60,949 nucleotides of DNA from Hyphomicrobiales bacterium (GCA_019247605.1 JAFBAS010000072.1:1-60949), one strand, 5' to 3'. Positions 8,420 through 17,407 are shown, counted from the first letter of the stretch. Made by a program: numbers and translations. The notes: generated by a model from the letters alone, not told the origin.

Positions 8420-8826
8420 ATGAACAAAATGGATTATCGCCGCCCGTCGGGCATGTTTGGCCTGATGGTGATTGCGCTGCTTGCGAGCCTCGTTGCCGCG
8501 ACTGCTGCGAGTTCACGCCCTACAAAAGCCGCGACTTTCACCTGTCCTTTCCTGAGAACGGACTTCTGACCATCACCGTTCCGGCCAATCGCAAGTCGCT
8601 GCCGGAGATCGATTTCGACTATGACGCCACGGTGACCAAGTTCAGCTTCAGAGATGGAAATCTCTTTCTCGTGGCTGTGGAGGACCCCTCGCGCATTCGC
8701 GTCATCGTCTCGGCGCAGCTCAACAAAAACAGCGGCAGCTACGACGGACAAATCTTTACGGACACCGGCGGCAATCAGCCCATGGAGGACAACGGCCCTG
8801 TGCATTGCACAGTTGCTCCAAGGTAG
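8420..8826 (+). pseudogene. Small exported protein gene broken by a frameshift
   Basis: The natural start at 8420 has a good ribosome site (GAGGAG) and encodes a signal peptide (MNKMDYRRPSGMFGLMVIAL, then an Ala-rich cleavage region), but this frame stops at 8569. The next frame, entered near 8505-8515, continues EFTPYKSRDFHLSF through to a stop at 8826 with normal coding composition and no start or leader of its own. Adding one base around 8510 would join them into one protein of about 135 residues. Either a true one-base deletion or a sequencing error explains this. The family is not recognised. Confidence 0.6.
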
Positions 8827-8841
8827 TGGACTGGATCGCCT

Positions 8842-9225
8842 TTATATGACGCTTCGCACATCCGTCTTGGAGAAATCGTTGCCGACGTACAGGAGGCCGC
8901 ACGCGTATTCCTGGGCAAGGACATAGGCAAAGCAGTCTCCAAAGTTGAGGCCCGCCGGATGGATTCCTTTACCCCACTTTTGATAGGCGTCGCCTACGCG
9001 TCGCGCGGAAGCTGCTGTCACTGCAATTGGGTCCATTCCAAGTCCCTCGATAAGCTCTCTCATCTCCTCTCGCCGCTTTTGCCGCTGAGCGACAATAAGG
9101 CATTCCGCTAGAGTTGCCGCCGAGATTTTGATCTCCTGCTCGGCCACAAGCGTAGCCGCGCAAGCTTGTGCCTTCGCTTCGTCAAGAACGATGGCCATGA
9201 GCGCCGAAGTGTCGACCGCAATCAT
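8842..9225 (-). CDS. vapC: Type II toxin, PIN-domain ribonuclease (VapC-like)
   Basis: A 127-residue PIN-domain protein, expected to be a Mg-dependent RNase that is neutralised by the antitoxin encoded just upstream. The four acidic active-site positions are visible: Asp5 in AVDTSALM, Glu41 in LAECL, Asp97 in NFGDCFAYVLA and Asp117 in VGNDF. Length is normal for VapC. The gene begins 37 bases after the Phd-like antitoxin on the same strand. RNA target unknown. Whether the pair is functional cannot be read from sequence, but all key residues are intact. Confidence 0.9.
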   Translation of the reverse strand: MIAVDTSALMAIVLDEAKAQACAATLVAEQEIKISAATLAECLIVAQRQKRREEMRELIEGLGMDPIAVTAASARRVGDAYQKWGKGIHPAGLNFGDCFAYVLAQEYACGLLYVGNDFSKTDVRSVI

Positions 9226-9262
9226 GCTCGACCGCGATCACTTTGACAGGTAGTTGGGGTAG

Positions 9263-9520
9263 TCACTTGGGAAGGCCATACTTGTCGTATAGAAAGTCTT
9301 GGCTGCGAGCGGCGTTGGGGCCGCGTTTTGCCTTCCTTGCGCCTGAGGCACGGATAGCTTCGAGGAGCGCTCGCTTTTCCTGGGCGCTAGGGCGCGCCTT
9401 CACAGGCACAAGTCGGACGGCCGCTTGACCGTGGCGAGTAAGGACAACGTCATCGCCTTCCTCTGCGCGGCGTACCAACTCCGTCAGCTGTGCCTTGGCG
9501 TCCGTAACCGAAACAAGCAT
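9263..9520 (-). CDS. Type II antitoxin, Phd/YefM family
   Basis: An 85-residue antitoxin. The N-terminal half has the Phd fold signature (VSVTDAKAQLTELVRRAEEG, DDVVLTRHGQAAVRLVP), which binds DNA and normally autorepresses the operon. The basic, flexible C-terminal part should wrap the PIN toxin. The ATG at 9520 is preceded by AGGAGG at ideal spacing; a longer same-frame start is less likely. Gene order antitoxin-toxin is standard. Confidence 0.88.
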   Translation of the reverse strand: MLVSVTDAKAQLTELVRRAEEGDDVVLTRHGQAAVRLVPVKARPSAQEKRALLEAIRASGARKAKRGPNAARSQDFLYDKYGLPK

Positions 9521-9699
9521 TGATAGAACCTCCTGAGACGCAGCAGGAAATATAGTCCAAAAGATAGTCCATTTCAATGCGAAAGGCCGACGCAGTTTTC
9601 GTCCCCACAAAACTCATTCCGTTAGAGTGCCTCTGGCGAGCCTAACGTCCGGCTGCTAAGCTCGCCCTTAACATGGGGTGGCATCAGACGGGATTTTTC

Positions 9700-11295
9700 A
9701 TGAAACGTCGTACTTTCCTCAAGGCGCTGGGCGCCATGGGCGCGGTCGCGCCGCTCGCCGCTCCTCATATTGCGAGGTCGCAGGGCACCAGCGTCCTCAA
9801 ATTCGTGCCGCAGGCCGATCTCGGCGTGCTCGATTCCGTTTTCACCACCGCCTATGTCACGCGCAATCACGCCTTTCTCGTCTTCGACACGCTTTACGGG
9901 ATGACCGAAGCTTTCGAGCCTCAACCGCAGATGGTCGAGGGCCACAGCATCGAGAATGACGGCAAGCTTTGGACGCTCAAGCTCCGCGAGGGCCTCAAAT
10001 TCCATGACGGCCAGCCGGTGCTCGCGCGCGACGCAGTCGCGAGCATCAAGCGCTGGGGGCAGCGCGACGCGCTCGGCGGCTCGCTCCTTGCAGCGACCGA
10101 TGAGCTTTCGGCGGCATCCGACCGCGAAATTCGCTTTCGCCTCAAGAAGCCCTTCCCGCTTCTGCCGCTCGCGCTCGGTCGGGGAAGCAACACCATGGCG
10201 CCGATCATGCCCGAGCGGCTCGCCATGACTGCGCCGACGCAGCAAGTGACCGAGATGGTCGGCAGCGGACCCTACCGCTTCCTGAGCGGCGAGCGCGTTC
10301 CGGGCTCGCTTGCCGCCTATCAGCGCTTCGAGGGCTACTTGCCGCGTCCCAGCGGAACCCCGAGCTTCACCGCGGGCCCGAAGATCGCCAATGTCGAGCG
10401 TATCGAGTGGCACGTGATCCCCGATGCAGCGACTGCGGCCGCCGCCCTTCAGGCGGGCGAGGTCGATTGGTGGGAGCAGCCGACCGCCGATCTTCTGCCG
10501 CTCCTGAAGCGCAACGGCGCGATCAAGACCGAGATCATCGATCGCGCCGGGAATATCGGGCTGATGCGCTTGAACTGCCTCTACCCGCCCTTCGACAATC
10601 CAGCCGTGAAGCACGCCCTTCTCGGCGCCCTCAATCAGGCGGATTTCATGGCCGCGGCGGCCGGCACCGACCCGCAGATGTGGCGCGACAAGGCCGGCGT
10701 CTTCACGCCGTCTTCCCCGCTCGCAACCGATGTCGGGATCGACATCCTGCCGACGAAGCCCGACTACGACAAGGTGAAGCGCGATCTCGCCGCGGCGGGC
10801 TACAAGGGCGAGAAGGTGGTGTTTCTCGCCGCCACCGATTTTCCCGTCATCACGGCCATGTGCGAGGTCTCGGGCGACATGTTCCGCAAGGCCGGCATCA
10901 ACCTCGACTATCAGGCGGTCGACTGGGGTACGGTGACGCAAAGGCGCAACAGCCAGGAGCTGCCCGAGCATGGCGGCTGGAACGCTCATTGCACCTATTC
11001 GGCGGGTTTCGACCTTCTCTCGCCCGGTGCCAATCTTTCGCTCAACGCCATCGGGCGCCCGGGCTTTGTCGGATGGCCGACGAACGCAAGGCTCACCGCG
11101 CTTCGCAACCAATGGCTCGATGCCGGCGACCTCTCCGAGCAGCAGCGCATCTGCCGGGAAATCCAGACGGAATTCTGGAACGACCCGCCCTATTTCCCGT
11201 TGGGTCAGTTCTTCCAGGCGACGGCGTATCGCAACACGGTCAGCGGCATACCGCGCGGCTCCTTCAGCCTCTTCTGGAACCTTCGCAAGGCTTAA
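9700..11295 (+). CDS. ABC transporter substrate-binding protein, family 5 (DppA/OppA type), Tat-exported
   Basis: A 531-residue extracellular solute-binding protein of the peptide/nickel family. The leader MKRRTFLKALG resembles a Tat signal and is followed by a hydrophobic segment and cleavage near ARSQG. Typical family blocks include RDAVASIKRW, MVGSGPYRF and the C-terminal FSLFWNL. An in-frame ATG 27 bases upstream (9673) is an alternative start. No permease or ATPase genes lie beside it, so it is an orphan that must work with a transporter elsewhere. Ligand (peptides, opines or other) unknown. A cupredoxin scrap follows in the same frame after the stop. Confidence 0.88.
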   Translation: MKRRTFLKALGAMGAVAPLAAPHIARSQGTSVLKFVPQADLGVLDSVFTTAYVTRNHAFLVFDTLYGMTEAFEPQPQMVEGHSIENDGKLWTLKLREGLKFHDGQPVLARDAVASIKRWGQRDALGGSLLAATDELSAASDREIRFRLKKPFPLLPLALGRGSNTMAPIMPERLAMTAPTQQVTEMVGSGPYRFLSGERVPGSLAAYQRFEGYLPRPSGTPSFTAGPKIANVERIEWHVIPDAATAAAALQAGEVDWWEQPTADLLPLLKRNGAIKTEIIDRAGNIGLMRLNCLYPPFDNPAVKHALLGALNQADFMAAAAGTDPQMWRDKAGVFTPSSPLATDVGIDILPTKPDYDKVKRDLAAAGYKGEKVVFLAATDFPVITAMCEVSGDMFRKAGINLDYQAVDWGTVTQRRNSQELPEHGGWNAHCTYSAGFDLLSPGANLSLNAIGRPGFVGWPTNARLTALRNQWLDAGDLSEQQRICREIQTEFWNDPPYFPLGQFFQATAYRNTVSGIPRGSFSLFWNLRKA

Positions 11296-11304
11296 GCCCG
11301 AACA

Positions 11305-11427
11305 CGCGGCTTCGACGTCATGATCCCGGCGGGCGGGACCGGACGTGTCGAAGTCAAGAAGGCCGGCAGCTTTCCCTACACCTGCCGCTTTCACCCGAAC
11401 ATGAAGGGCGAATTGCACGTCATGTGA
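11305..11427 (+). pseudogene. C-terminal remnant of a cupredoxin (blue copper protein) gene
   Basis: Immediately after the substrate-binding-protein stop, and in the same frame, the DNA encodes GFDVMIPAGGTGRVEV followed by SFPYTCRFHPNMKGELHVM and a stop. This is the C-terminal end of a plastocyanin/azurin-like cupredoxin, with the Cys, His and Met copper ligands of the C-x(2)-H-x(2)-M loop. The N-terminal half with the first His ligand is absent. The fragment lacks a leader, so it is probably a decayed gene; a 35-residue product from ATG 11320 is conceivable but unlikely. Confidence 0.65.
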
Positions 11428-11436
11428 GGTGGGGCA

Positions 11437-11560
11437 CCATCGTGTCACCCCCTTCCCGATGCTCGCATTCGCTAGCTTTGGGGCCAGGAAGCAGTGTGGC
11501 TCATGATTTCCCTTCCCCTCGCACTCCTTCGGAGCGCTCGGCCGGGAATGACAAGTGCGG
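11437..11560. repeat. Single reverse-oriented copy of the dispersed repeat seen at 2263-2607
   Basis: Segments GTGTCACCCCCTTCCC, GTGGCTCATG and TTCCCTTCCCCTCGC, plus a CTTCGGAGCGCTCGGCCGGG palindromic block and ATGACA, follow the same order as the complement of the 2263-2607 units. The copy is diverged. It runs into the 3' end of the hydroxylase gene, supplying its last ~18 codons and stop. Confidence 0.6.
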
Positions 11561-12400
11561 TTGCGCCTCCCGATGGCCCATCGGGTAAGCGCCGACATCC
11601 TCACGGAAGGGCTGCACCAGCATGCGGTCGAGCCGCAATTCACGCGGATCGCGGAATTGCTCGATCCCGATCGTCATCTTCTCGTGGCCTTCCTCGGGCT
11701 CGGCTCGATAAGTTCCGAACCAGCGATCCCACCACGGAAGGTTGAAGCCGAAATTGCTGTTCGTCTCGCGCGGGATGGCCGAATGGTGCACGCGATGCAT
11801 CTCGGGCGTGACGATGATCCAACGCATCACCCGGTCGAGCGCCGCGGGCAGGCGTACATTGGCGTGGTTGAACATCGAGGTCGCGTTGAGCAGCACCTCG
11901 AAGAGCAGGACCGCGAGCGCCGGCGCGCCGAGCGCGGCAACGACGCCGAGCTTGATCAGCATCGACAAGAGAATCTCGAAGGGGTGGAAGCGCACCCCGG
12001 TCGTCACGTCGAATTCGAGATCGGCATGATGCATGCGATGCACCCGCCAGAGCACCGGCACCGCGTGAAAGAGCACGTGCTGCAGATAGATCGCGAGATC
12101 GAGAAGGATCACCGACGCGACGGTCGCGACGAGATAGGGCACGGGGAGCGCGTTGAAGAGGCCAAAGCCATGAGCGCCGGCGACGAGCGCCATCCCCACG
12201 GCCGCGGTCGGAAAGACGATGCGAAGGATGAGCGTGTCCAGCACGACCACACCGAGATTGCCCGGCCAGCGCCGCACCCGCCCGACGCTCTGGTGGCGTC
12301 GCGGCGCCAGCAGCTCCCACACGGCCATGGCGACGAGAACGCCCACGAAGGCGCCAAGCCGGATGAAGGGCTCATGCGCGAGAAAGCTCGGAGGAACCAT
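11501..12400 (-). CDS. Sterol desaturase/fatty acid hydroxylase family membrane protein
   Basis: A 299-residue integral membrane di-iron enzyme of the fatty-acid hydroxylase superfamily. The histidine boxes are HVLFH (108-112), HRMHH (121-125) and HRVHH (202-206), with further histidines at FHP (139) and NHAN (179) that complete the usual set of iron ligands. About four to five hydrophobic segments surround them. The substrate (fatty acid, sterol, hopanoid or carotenoid) is not predictable. The C-terminal ~18 residues (after AYPMGHREAQ) come from the dispersed repeat and are not part of the catalytic domain. Confidence 0.9.
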   Translation of the reverse strand: MVPPSFLAHEPFIRLGAFVGVLVAMAVWELLAPRRHQSVGRVRRWPGNLGVVVLDTLILRIVFPTAAVGMALVAGAHGFGLFNALPVPYLVATVASVILLDLAIYLQHVLFHAVPVLWRVHRMHHADLEFDVTTGVRFHPFEILLSMLIKLGVVAALGAPALAVLLFEVLLNATSMFNHANVRLPAALDRVMRWIIVTPEMHRVHHSAIPRETNSNFGFNLPWWDRWFGTYRAEPEEGHEKMTIGIEQFRDPRELRLDRMLVQPFREDVGAYPMGHREAQPHLSFPAERSEGVRGEGKS

Positions 12401-12714
12401 GGGCTATCTACGCCATGACCGGGGGCAGAGTGAAGGGCGGGCAGGTTGAGAGAGAATGGCGGAACACAACCGATGCTCCCTCACCAATCATCATTAACTA
12501 TTCGCTACTTTCAACGTGCTGTTTACGTTGCATTTGCATAAAGTCGTGCACGGTGGGTCACGAATACGTGAGAAGTCCAATTAGACTCGTGCCACTAACG
12601 CTCAATTATGTTAGCTCGATACATGCGGCTCTTGGTCGACCCTTATCGACAATTGGGGCAAAAAAGCACCGGTGCGGAGCTTTCCGAAGCACCGGCAAAA
12701 ACGAGGAAAACAGG
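12401..12714. other. Intergenic region with AT-rich centre, between divergent genes
   Basis: The 314 bases separate the hydroxylase gene (minus) from the PAS gene (plus). The middle (about 12480-12610) is clearly AT-richer than the surroundings and presumably holds both promoters. A 10-bp palindrome GCACCGGTGC lies at 12666-12675. I see no RNA gene or supported small ORF. Confidence 0.4.
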
Positions 12715-13305
12715 TTGAGGCTCGCGACGACAAAAGGGCTTTTTGCCCATTGGGACTATTTGCGCGGCGAGAGGGCAGCCCCGACGCGCGGCGATATCGA
12801 TCCCGCCCATCTGCGCCACATCCTCTGCGATGTGTTCATGCTCGATGCGCAGCCTTGGCAAGAAGGGCGCATTCGGCTCGCGGGGACGCGGATTTGCGAG
12901 CTCTTCGGTCGCGAGCTCAAGGGCCAGCGCCTAGCGGAGCTGTGGTTCGAGGGTGAGCGCGAAGAGGTCACGCGCCTTGTCGGCGCCGTGACGGGCGGCA
13001 TGCATGGCCTCGTCGCGAGCACGACTGGCGAGACGAGTGCGGGACGCGAGCTCGAGCTCGAGATGCTGCTCTTGCCTGTGCGGCCGAACGCGAGCTCTCC
13101 TTGCGGCGCGATCGGCTCCATTGCGACGCAGACCCTTCCTGCCTGGTTTGGTCGGGATGCGATCACGGCGTTGAGCACAAGGAGCATCCGCATGATCGAG
13201 CATGGGGCGCGGTCTCGGGCGTCCTTCGGGCGAATTTCCTCCTCGGCCGCCCCCTTGCGGACGCGCCAGCATCTCATCGTCATCCCGGGCGGAAGGAGCG
13301 CCTGA
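12715..13305 (+). CDS. PAS-domain protein (PAS_5-like)
   Basis: A 196-residue protein that looks like the alphaproteobacterial PAS_5-type family: FAHWDYLRG, then PTRGDIDPAHLRHILCDVFMLD, then IRLAGTRICELFGRELKGQRLAELW, the conserved PAS core. No HTH, kinase or cyclase domain follows, so it is probably a stand-alone sensory or regulatory protein, often linked to motility or cell-cycle control in relatives. No in-frame ATG exists near the conserved beginning; I chose TTG at 12715, which follows an AGGAAAA stretch. Start is therefore uncertain. Confidence 0.7.
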   Translation: MRLATTKGLFAHWDYLRGERAAPTRGDIDPAHLRHILCDVFMLDAQPWQEGRIRLAGTRICELFGRELKGQRLAELWFEGEREEVTRLVGAVTGGMHGLVASTTGETSAGRELELEMLLLPVRPNASSPCGAIGSIATQTLPAWFGRDAITALSTRSIRMIEHGARSRASFGRISSSAAPLRTRQHLIVIPGGRSA

Positions 13306-13367
13306 GCCTTCACGGCCGGCGCGCCCCTCGTTCCGGGGATACCGCGGAGCGGCTGGAGCCCGCAAAT

Positions 13368-14321
13368 TCAGGCCGCTGACAGCTCCCGTGCTGCGAGGGG
13401 CTCGCGATAGATGCCGGTCCAGGCAATACCGTCCGCGCCAATGCGGCCGCGATACATGCCGGCGCAATTGAAGGGCAATGCCACCTCGCCTGCCGCATCG
13501 ATGGCGACCAGCCCGCCGGAGCCGCCCTGGATACCAAGCTCGGCCACCACCGCTTCGGCGGCTTTCGCGAGGGATTGCTTGCCGAGACGCATCCGCGCGG
13601 CGATCTCGTGGGCGGCGGCGTAACGGATGAACACCTCGCCATGCCCGGTTGCTGAGATGGCGCAACTCTCATCAGCCCAGGTGCCTGCCCCGAAGACAGG
13701 GCAGTCCCCGACCCGTCCGGGGAGCTTTCCCGTCATGCCGCCCGTTGAGGTCGCCGCTGCGAGATTGCCAGCGGCATCGCAAGCGACAGCACCCACGGTT
13801 CCGTGCCTAGCCGCATCATCGCGCGTGTCCTCGCGTTTCAAGCGCCGCCGCTCGAGCTCCGCTTGCAATGCCGCGAAACGCTCTGGCGTGTCGAAATAAG
13901 CGCTCTCCTCGAACGCGAGCCCTTGCCCTCGGCAAAACGCCATGGCTCCTTGCCCGATGAGAAGCACATTTTCCGATTTCTCCATCACGGCGCGCGCGGC
14001 GAGCACGGGGTTTCGCGGGCCACAGATGCCGGCAACCGCACCGGCCTTTCGTGAGGCGCCGTCCATCACGGCCGCATCCATCTCATGCGTGCTGGAGGAG
14101 GTGTAGACGGAGCCGCGCCCGGCGTTGAAATGGGGATCATCCTCGAGCGCGATCACGGCCTGCGTCACCGCTTCAAGCGCGGGGCCTCCCTTCTCGAGCA
14201 CGCGGCAGCCGCTGAGCAGCGCGCGGCTCAGCCCCGCGCGGAACCCGGCCTCGGCTTCGCCCGTCATCGCCTCGCGCGGGCGCGTCCCCGCGCCGCCATG
14301 GATCGCCAGTGAAAACCTCAT
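13368..14321 (-). CDS. iaaA: Isoaspartyl peptidase/L-asparaginase, type 2 (Ntn hydrolase)
   Basis: A 317-residue plant-type asparaginase precursor that self-cleaves to give an N-terminal threonine nucleophile. The cleavage motif is HGTVGAVA with Thr175 as new N-terminus; the glycine-rich N-terminal block LAIHGGAGT, the FNAGRGSV sodium-loop region and the downstream TSTGGMTGK and GDCPVFGAGTWAD blocks are all present. It hydrolyses isoaspartyl dipeptides and asparagine in the cytoplasm. No signal peptide. Single gene convergent with the PAS gene. Confidence 0.93.
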   Translation of the reverse strand: MRFSLAIHGGAGTRPREAMTGEAEAGFRAGLSRALLSGCRVLEKGGPALEAVTQAVIALEDDPHFNAGRGSVYTSSSTHEMDAAVMDGASRKAGAVAGICGPRNPVLAARAVMEKSENVLLIGQGAMAFCRGQGLAFEESAYFDTPERFAALQAELERRRLKREDTRDDAARHGTVGAVACDAAGNLAAATSTGGMTGKLPGRVGDCPVFGAGTWADESCAISATGHGEVFIRYAAAHEIAARMRLGKQSLAKAAEAVVAELGIQGGSGGLVAIDAAGEVALPFNCAGMYRGRIGADGIAWTGIYREPLAARELSAA

Positions 14322-14726
14322 GACCAGACCCTCTTGCGTGCTCGAACGGTGCTCGTCGGCGCAGCGCGGCCGACATCGTGGCGCGCCGAGTTGGTGGGAA
14401 AACGTGTTGGACGGTCCGCGCGCGCCAATGATATCGCCCGCCGGAAGGGCGAACGGCCTTTTGGCGCGACGGGTTGATGCGGCAGGGCTCCGTCGCGACA
14501 GCGCTTCTTAGGCATTAAAGCTTTTGGCAGGACAGGCTCTCCAAGGTGCCCTATTGATGCCCTCCCTCGTCGGTAGAATGCAAGTGGTGCCGTTCTGTCT
14601 CGAGCTCGCGCCGGGCGCGGTTTCGCTCTTGTGGCGCCCTTCGTGCTGCCCCTTCCCGCTTGGGATTTCCACAAGGGAAAAAATCGCGCCATGCTCGATC
14701 TTGAGCCGAATCGCGAGTGGTGATGC
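14322..14726. other. Intergenic region without recognised feature
   Basis: About 405 bases between divergent iaaA and the AmpG-like gene. It should contain both promoters. I found no tRNA-like or riboswitch-like structure, and short frames here have no leader, ribosome site or recognisable product. Confidence 0.4.
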
Positions 14727-16076
14727 ATGAGCCTCATGGAAAAACGATTTCCGCTTTTTGCCGAATTTTTTGCCGATCGGCGGCTCGCCCTCATGCTCGC
14801 GCTCGGCTTCAGCTCGGGTTTGCCGTTTCTCCTCATCTTCTCGACGCAATCGGCGTGGCTGCGCGAAGCCGGCATCTCCCGCACCGAGATCGGTCTCCTG
14901 AGCTATGTGGCGCTCGCCTACACTCTCAAGTTCCTCTGGGCGCCGATCATCGACGCCATCGATATCCCCGGATTGGCCAGGCTCCTCGGCCGCCGCCGCG
15001 CCTGGATGATCCTCGCCCAGATCGGCGTGGCGATCGGCCTTGCGGGCCTCGCCTTCGGCGACCCCGCCCATGCGCTCGCCTGGACGGTGGGCAGCGCCTT
15101 TCTCGTCGCGTTCATGGCAGCGACGCAAGATGTCGTGGTCGACGGCTGGCGCATCGATGCGGCGCCGAGCGAGCGCCAGGGAATGATGTCCGCGACCTAT
15201 CAGCTCGGTTATCGTCTCGCCCTTCTTTGCGCCGGCGCGGGCGCGCTCTACATCGCCGATTTCGTGAGCTGGAAAGCCGCTTACCTCACCATGTCGGCCC
15301 TCATGGCGCCCGGCATCGGCGCTTGCCTTCTCGCGGGAAAGCCGCCGCAAGACGAAACGCGCGCTGGCCCGCCGGCGACATCTGTCCCTTTCGCCTTCCC
15401 CCCACTCGCATCGTCCTTCGTCGAGCCGCTTGCGGATCTCATCCGGCGCAAGGGGCCGGTGCTCATCATCATCCTCGCGCTCGTCGCGCTTTACCGACTT
15501 CCTGATTTCGTTTCCGGCGTTATGGCGAACCCGCTCTATATCGATCTCGGCTTTTCCAAATCCGACATCGCGACGGTGTCGAAACTCTATGGCGTCTGGG
15601 TCGGCATCGCCGGTGCGTTTGCGGGAGGCTTCGCCGTCTCGCGTTTCGGGCTCATGCCGAGCTTGCTCTGCGGCGGGATCGCCGCTTCGGCCTCCCATCT
15701 CATGCTGGCTCTGCTCGCCCAAAGCGGGCCGAGGATCGAGCTTTTGACGCTCGCGATCAGCGTCGAGAATTTCGCCTCCGGCTTCGCGGGGACCGCGCTC
15801 ATTGCCTATATGTCGTCCCTCACCTCGCCTGCCTTTGCCGCGACGCAATATGCGCTTTTGTCCTCGCTTTACGCGTTGCCCGGAAAGCTCGTCGGCGGAT
15901 TGTCGGGATTCATGGTCGACAGTTTCGGATATCCCGCCTTTTTCGCCACGACATCTCTCATCGGCATTCCGGTCGCGGTGCTGTGCCTCATCGTCTGGCG
16001 GAGCTCGGCGGCGCCGAAACAGGATGATGCTGGCGCGGCGCTGGCACAGCAGCAAAAAAGTGCGGTTCGCCTTTGA
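14727..16076 (+). CDS. ampG: AmpG-like MFS permease (muropeptide transporter family)
   Basis: A 449-residue major-facilitator protein with about 12-14 hydrophobic segments. The N-terminal block LGFSSGLPFLLIFSTQSAWL, followed by FLWAPIIDAI and the AATQDVVVDGWRID motif, is characteristic of AmpG permeases that bring GlcNAc-anhydroMurNAc muropeptides into the cytoplasm for recycling. A long polar loop (PPQDE to about residue 235) separates the two halves. It is a single gene; no ampD or ampC is nearby, so the muropeptide role is inferred from the family. Confidence 0.85.
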   Translation: MSLMEKRFPLFAEFFADRRLALMLALGFSSGLPFLLIFSTQSAWLREAGISRTEIGLLSYVALAYTLKFLWAPIIDAIDIPGLARLLGRRRAWMILAQIGVAIGLAGLAFGDPAHALAWTVGSAFLVAFMAATQDVVVDGWRIDAAPSERQGMMSATYQLGYRLALLCAGAGALYIADFVSWKAAYLTMSALMAPGIGACLLAGKPPQDETRAGPPATSVPFAFPPLASSFVEPLADLIRRKGPVLIIILALVALYRLPDFVSGVMANPLYIDLGFSKSDIATVSKLYGVWVGIAGAFAGGFAVSRFGLMPSLLCGGIAASASHLMLALLAQSGPRIELLTLAISVENFASGFAGTALIAYMSSLTSPAFAATQYALLSSLYALPGKLVGGLSGFMVDSFGYPAFFATTSLIGIPVAVLCLIVWRSSAAPKQDDAGAALAQQQKSAVRL

Positions 16077-16192
16077 GGCGACGCAAGTTCGGCGCCGCGC
16101 TGATTTGGACGCCGAGCTGACTGGGACGCCGAGCCGAGTTGGGCGCAGATCTTGGCCGGAGGCTTCTCCGCTACGTTCCCGCCACGCTCACT

Positions 16193-17407
16193 TCAGCCAC
16201 CTGCGCGATTCCAGCCACGCCCCAAGTCACCGAGCCCGACGCATCCGTCCTTGGTCACCACCACGGTATCCTCGAGCTTGACGAAACCGCGCTTGGGATG
16301 AGCCATCGTAGTCTCGATCGAGATCACCATATCGGCCTCGAGCGGTCGCGCTTCGTCGTAAGCGGGATAAGGCACGGGTCCCTTGCTCGTGAGCCGTGGA
16401 GCCTCGTGGCTCACGAGGCCCATGCCATGAGCGACGAATTCGAGATAGCCGCGATGGGGCGAGGCATCGACGAGCTCGTGCGCCGCACTGAAGATATCCC
16501 CCCCCGCGGCGCCTTGCCGGATCGGGCGACGCGCCCGCTGTTGAATTTCATCGATGATGCCCAAAAGTTCGACGAGCTCCGCATCCGGTTCGCCCAATAT
16601 CCCCATGCGGCAAAGATCGCCGATATAGCCGTGGTAATTCCCGCCTGAATCGAGCGAGATGATGTCGCCGGCTTCGAGCCGTTGATCGGACGGAGCGCGG
16701 TTGAGGCTCGTACCGGCGGTGATCAGGCAATATTCGAAGGTGAGATCGCGCCCGACCTCCTCCTTGCGCAGTCGATCGACCAGATCACGCTTCGTCATCC
16801 CCGGCGCCGTGCGTTCGAATACGGCAAGCATCGAGGCGACGACGCGCTCCGACGCTTCGCGCAGCTTCGCAATCTCACCTTGCGTCTTGCGCGCACGCAG
16901 TCGCTCGAGCGGAAGCAGAGCGTCGACGATCTCGCAGTTGCCAAGGCCGTCCTGGAGGCTCTTGGCGCTGTCCCAGGGCAGGAAAGGCGCCTCGACGCCC
17001 ACTTTGGCGATCGGCCCGCCGAGACCTTTGATGTGCTCGATCGCCTTGCGGATGGCGCTCGCGCTGTCCCCCGCCGTCGTCTCGACCCTGCGGGGCCAGA
17101 AGCGCCCGAGCTGTTTTTCGTAGCTTTCGAGCCTGTAACCGACATAGGCGGTGTTCTCAGGCTTTCCCTTTTGATAGACGAGCACCGGCAAATACCGGCT
17201 CACCCCGATCGCATCCATGTAATCGAAAAAGAAGAAGCGGTAGCCACCGAGAAGGTATTGCACATTGTGCTTCGACGTCGCCAGGAGGACGTCGATGCCT
17301 TGCTCGTCGAGAAGCGCATCGAGCCGCTTCGTGTCGAAGGGGGGAACCTTCGTCTCGGCAGGCACAGCCTCGTGAGCCCCGGTTTCCTGCTGACGCGGTG
17401 CAAGCAT
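16193..17407 (-). CDS. M24-family metallopeptidase (Xaa-Pro aminopeptidase-like)
   Basis: A 404-residue protein with a creatinase-type N-terminal domain (about 25-165) and a pita-bread M24 catalytic domain. The metal ligands are visible as Asp in SLDSGG, Asp in IGDLCR, His in VAHGMG, Glu in SIETT and Glu in LEDTV. It probably removes N-terminal residues from Xaa-Pro peptides, although creatinase-like roles are possible. Two in-frame ATGs exist at 17413 and 17407; GGAGGAG abuts the first and is six bases before the second, so I chose 17407. Cytosolic. Confidence 0.9.
   Translation of the reverse strand: MLAPRQQETGAHEAVPAETKVPPFDTKRLDALLDEQGIDVLLATSKHNVQYLLGGYRFFFFDYMDAIGVSRYLPVLVYQKGKPENTAYVGYRLESYEKQLGRFWPRRVETTAGDSASAIRKAIEHIKGLGGPIAKVGVEAPFLPWDSAKSLQDGLGNCEIVDALLPLERLRARKTQGEIAKLREASERVVASMLAVFERTAPGMTKRDLVDRLRKEEVGRDLTFEYCLITAGTSLNRAPSDQRLEAGDIISLDSGGNYHGYIGDLCRMGILGEPDAELVELLGIIDEIQQRARRPIRQGAAGGDIFSAAHELVDASPHRGYLEFVAHGMGLVSHEAPRLTSKGPVPYPAYDEARPLEADMVISIETTMAHPKRGFVKLEDTVVVTKDGCVGLGDLGRGWNRAGG

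Noticed and set aside
9622-11643. Very long open frame opposite the substrate-binding protein gene
   Set aside because: High-GC antisense shadow: arginine/glycine-rich composition, no leader or domain, and the plus strand encodes a complete recognised protein.
14508-16055. 515-codon frame opposite the AmpG-like gene
   Set aside because: Arg/Glu/His-rich antisense shadow of a membrane protein; no recognisable family.
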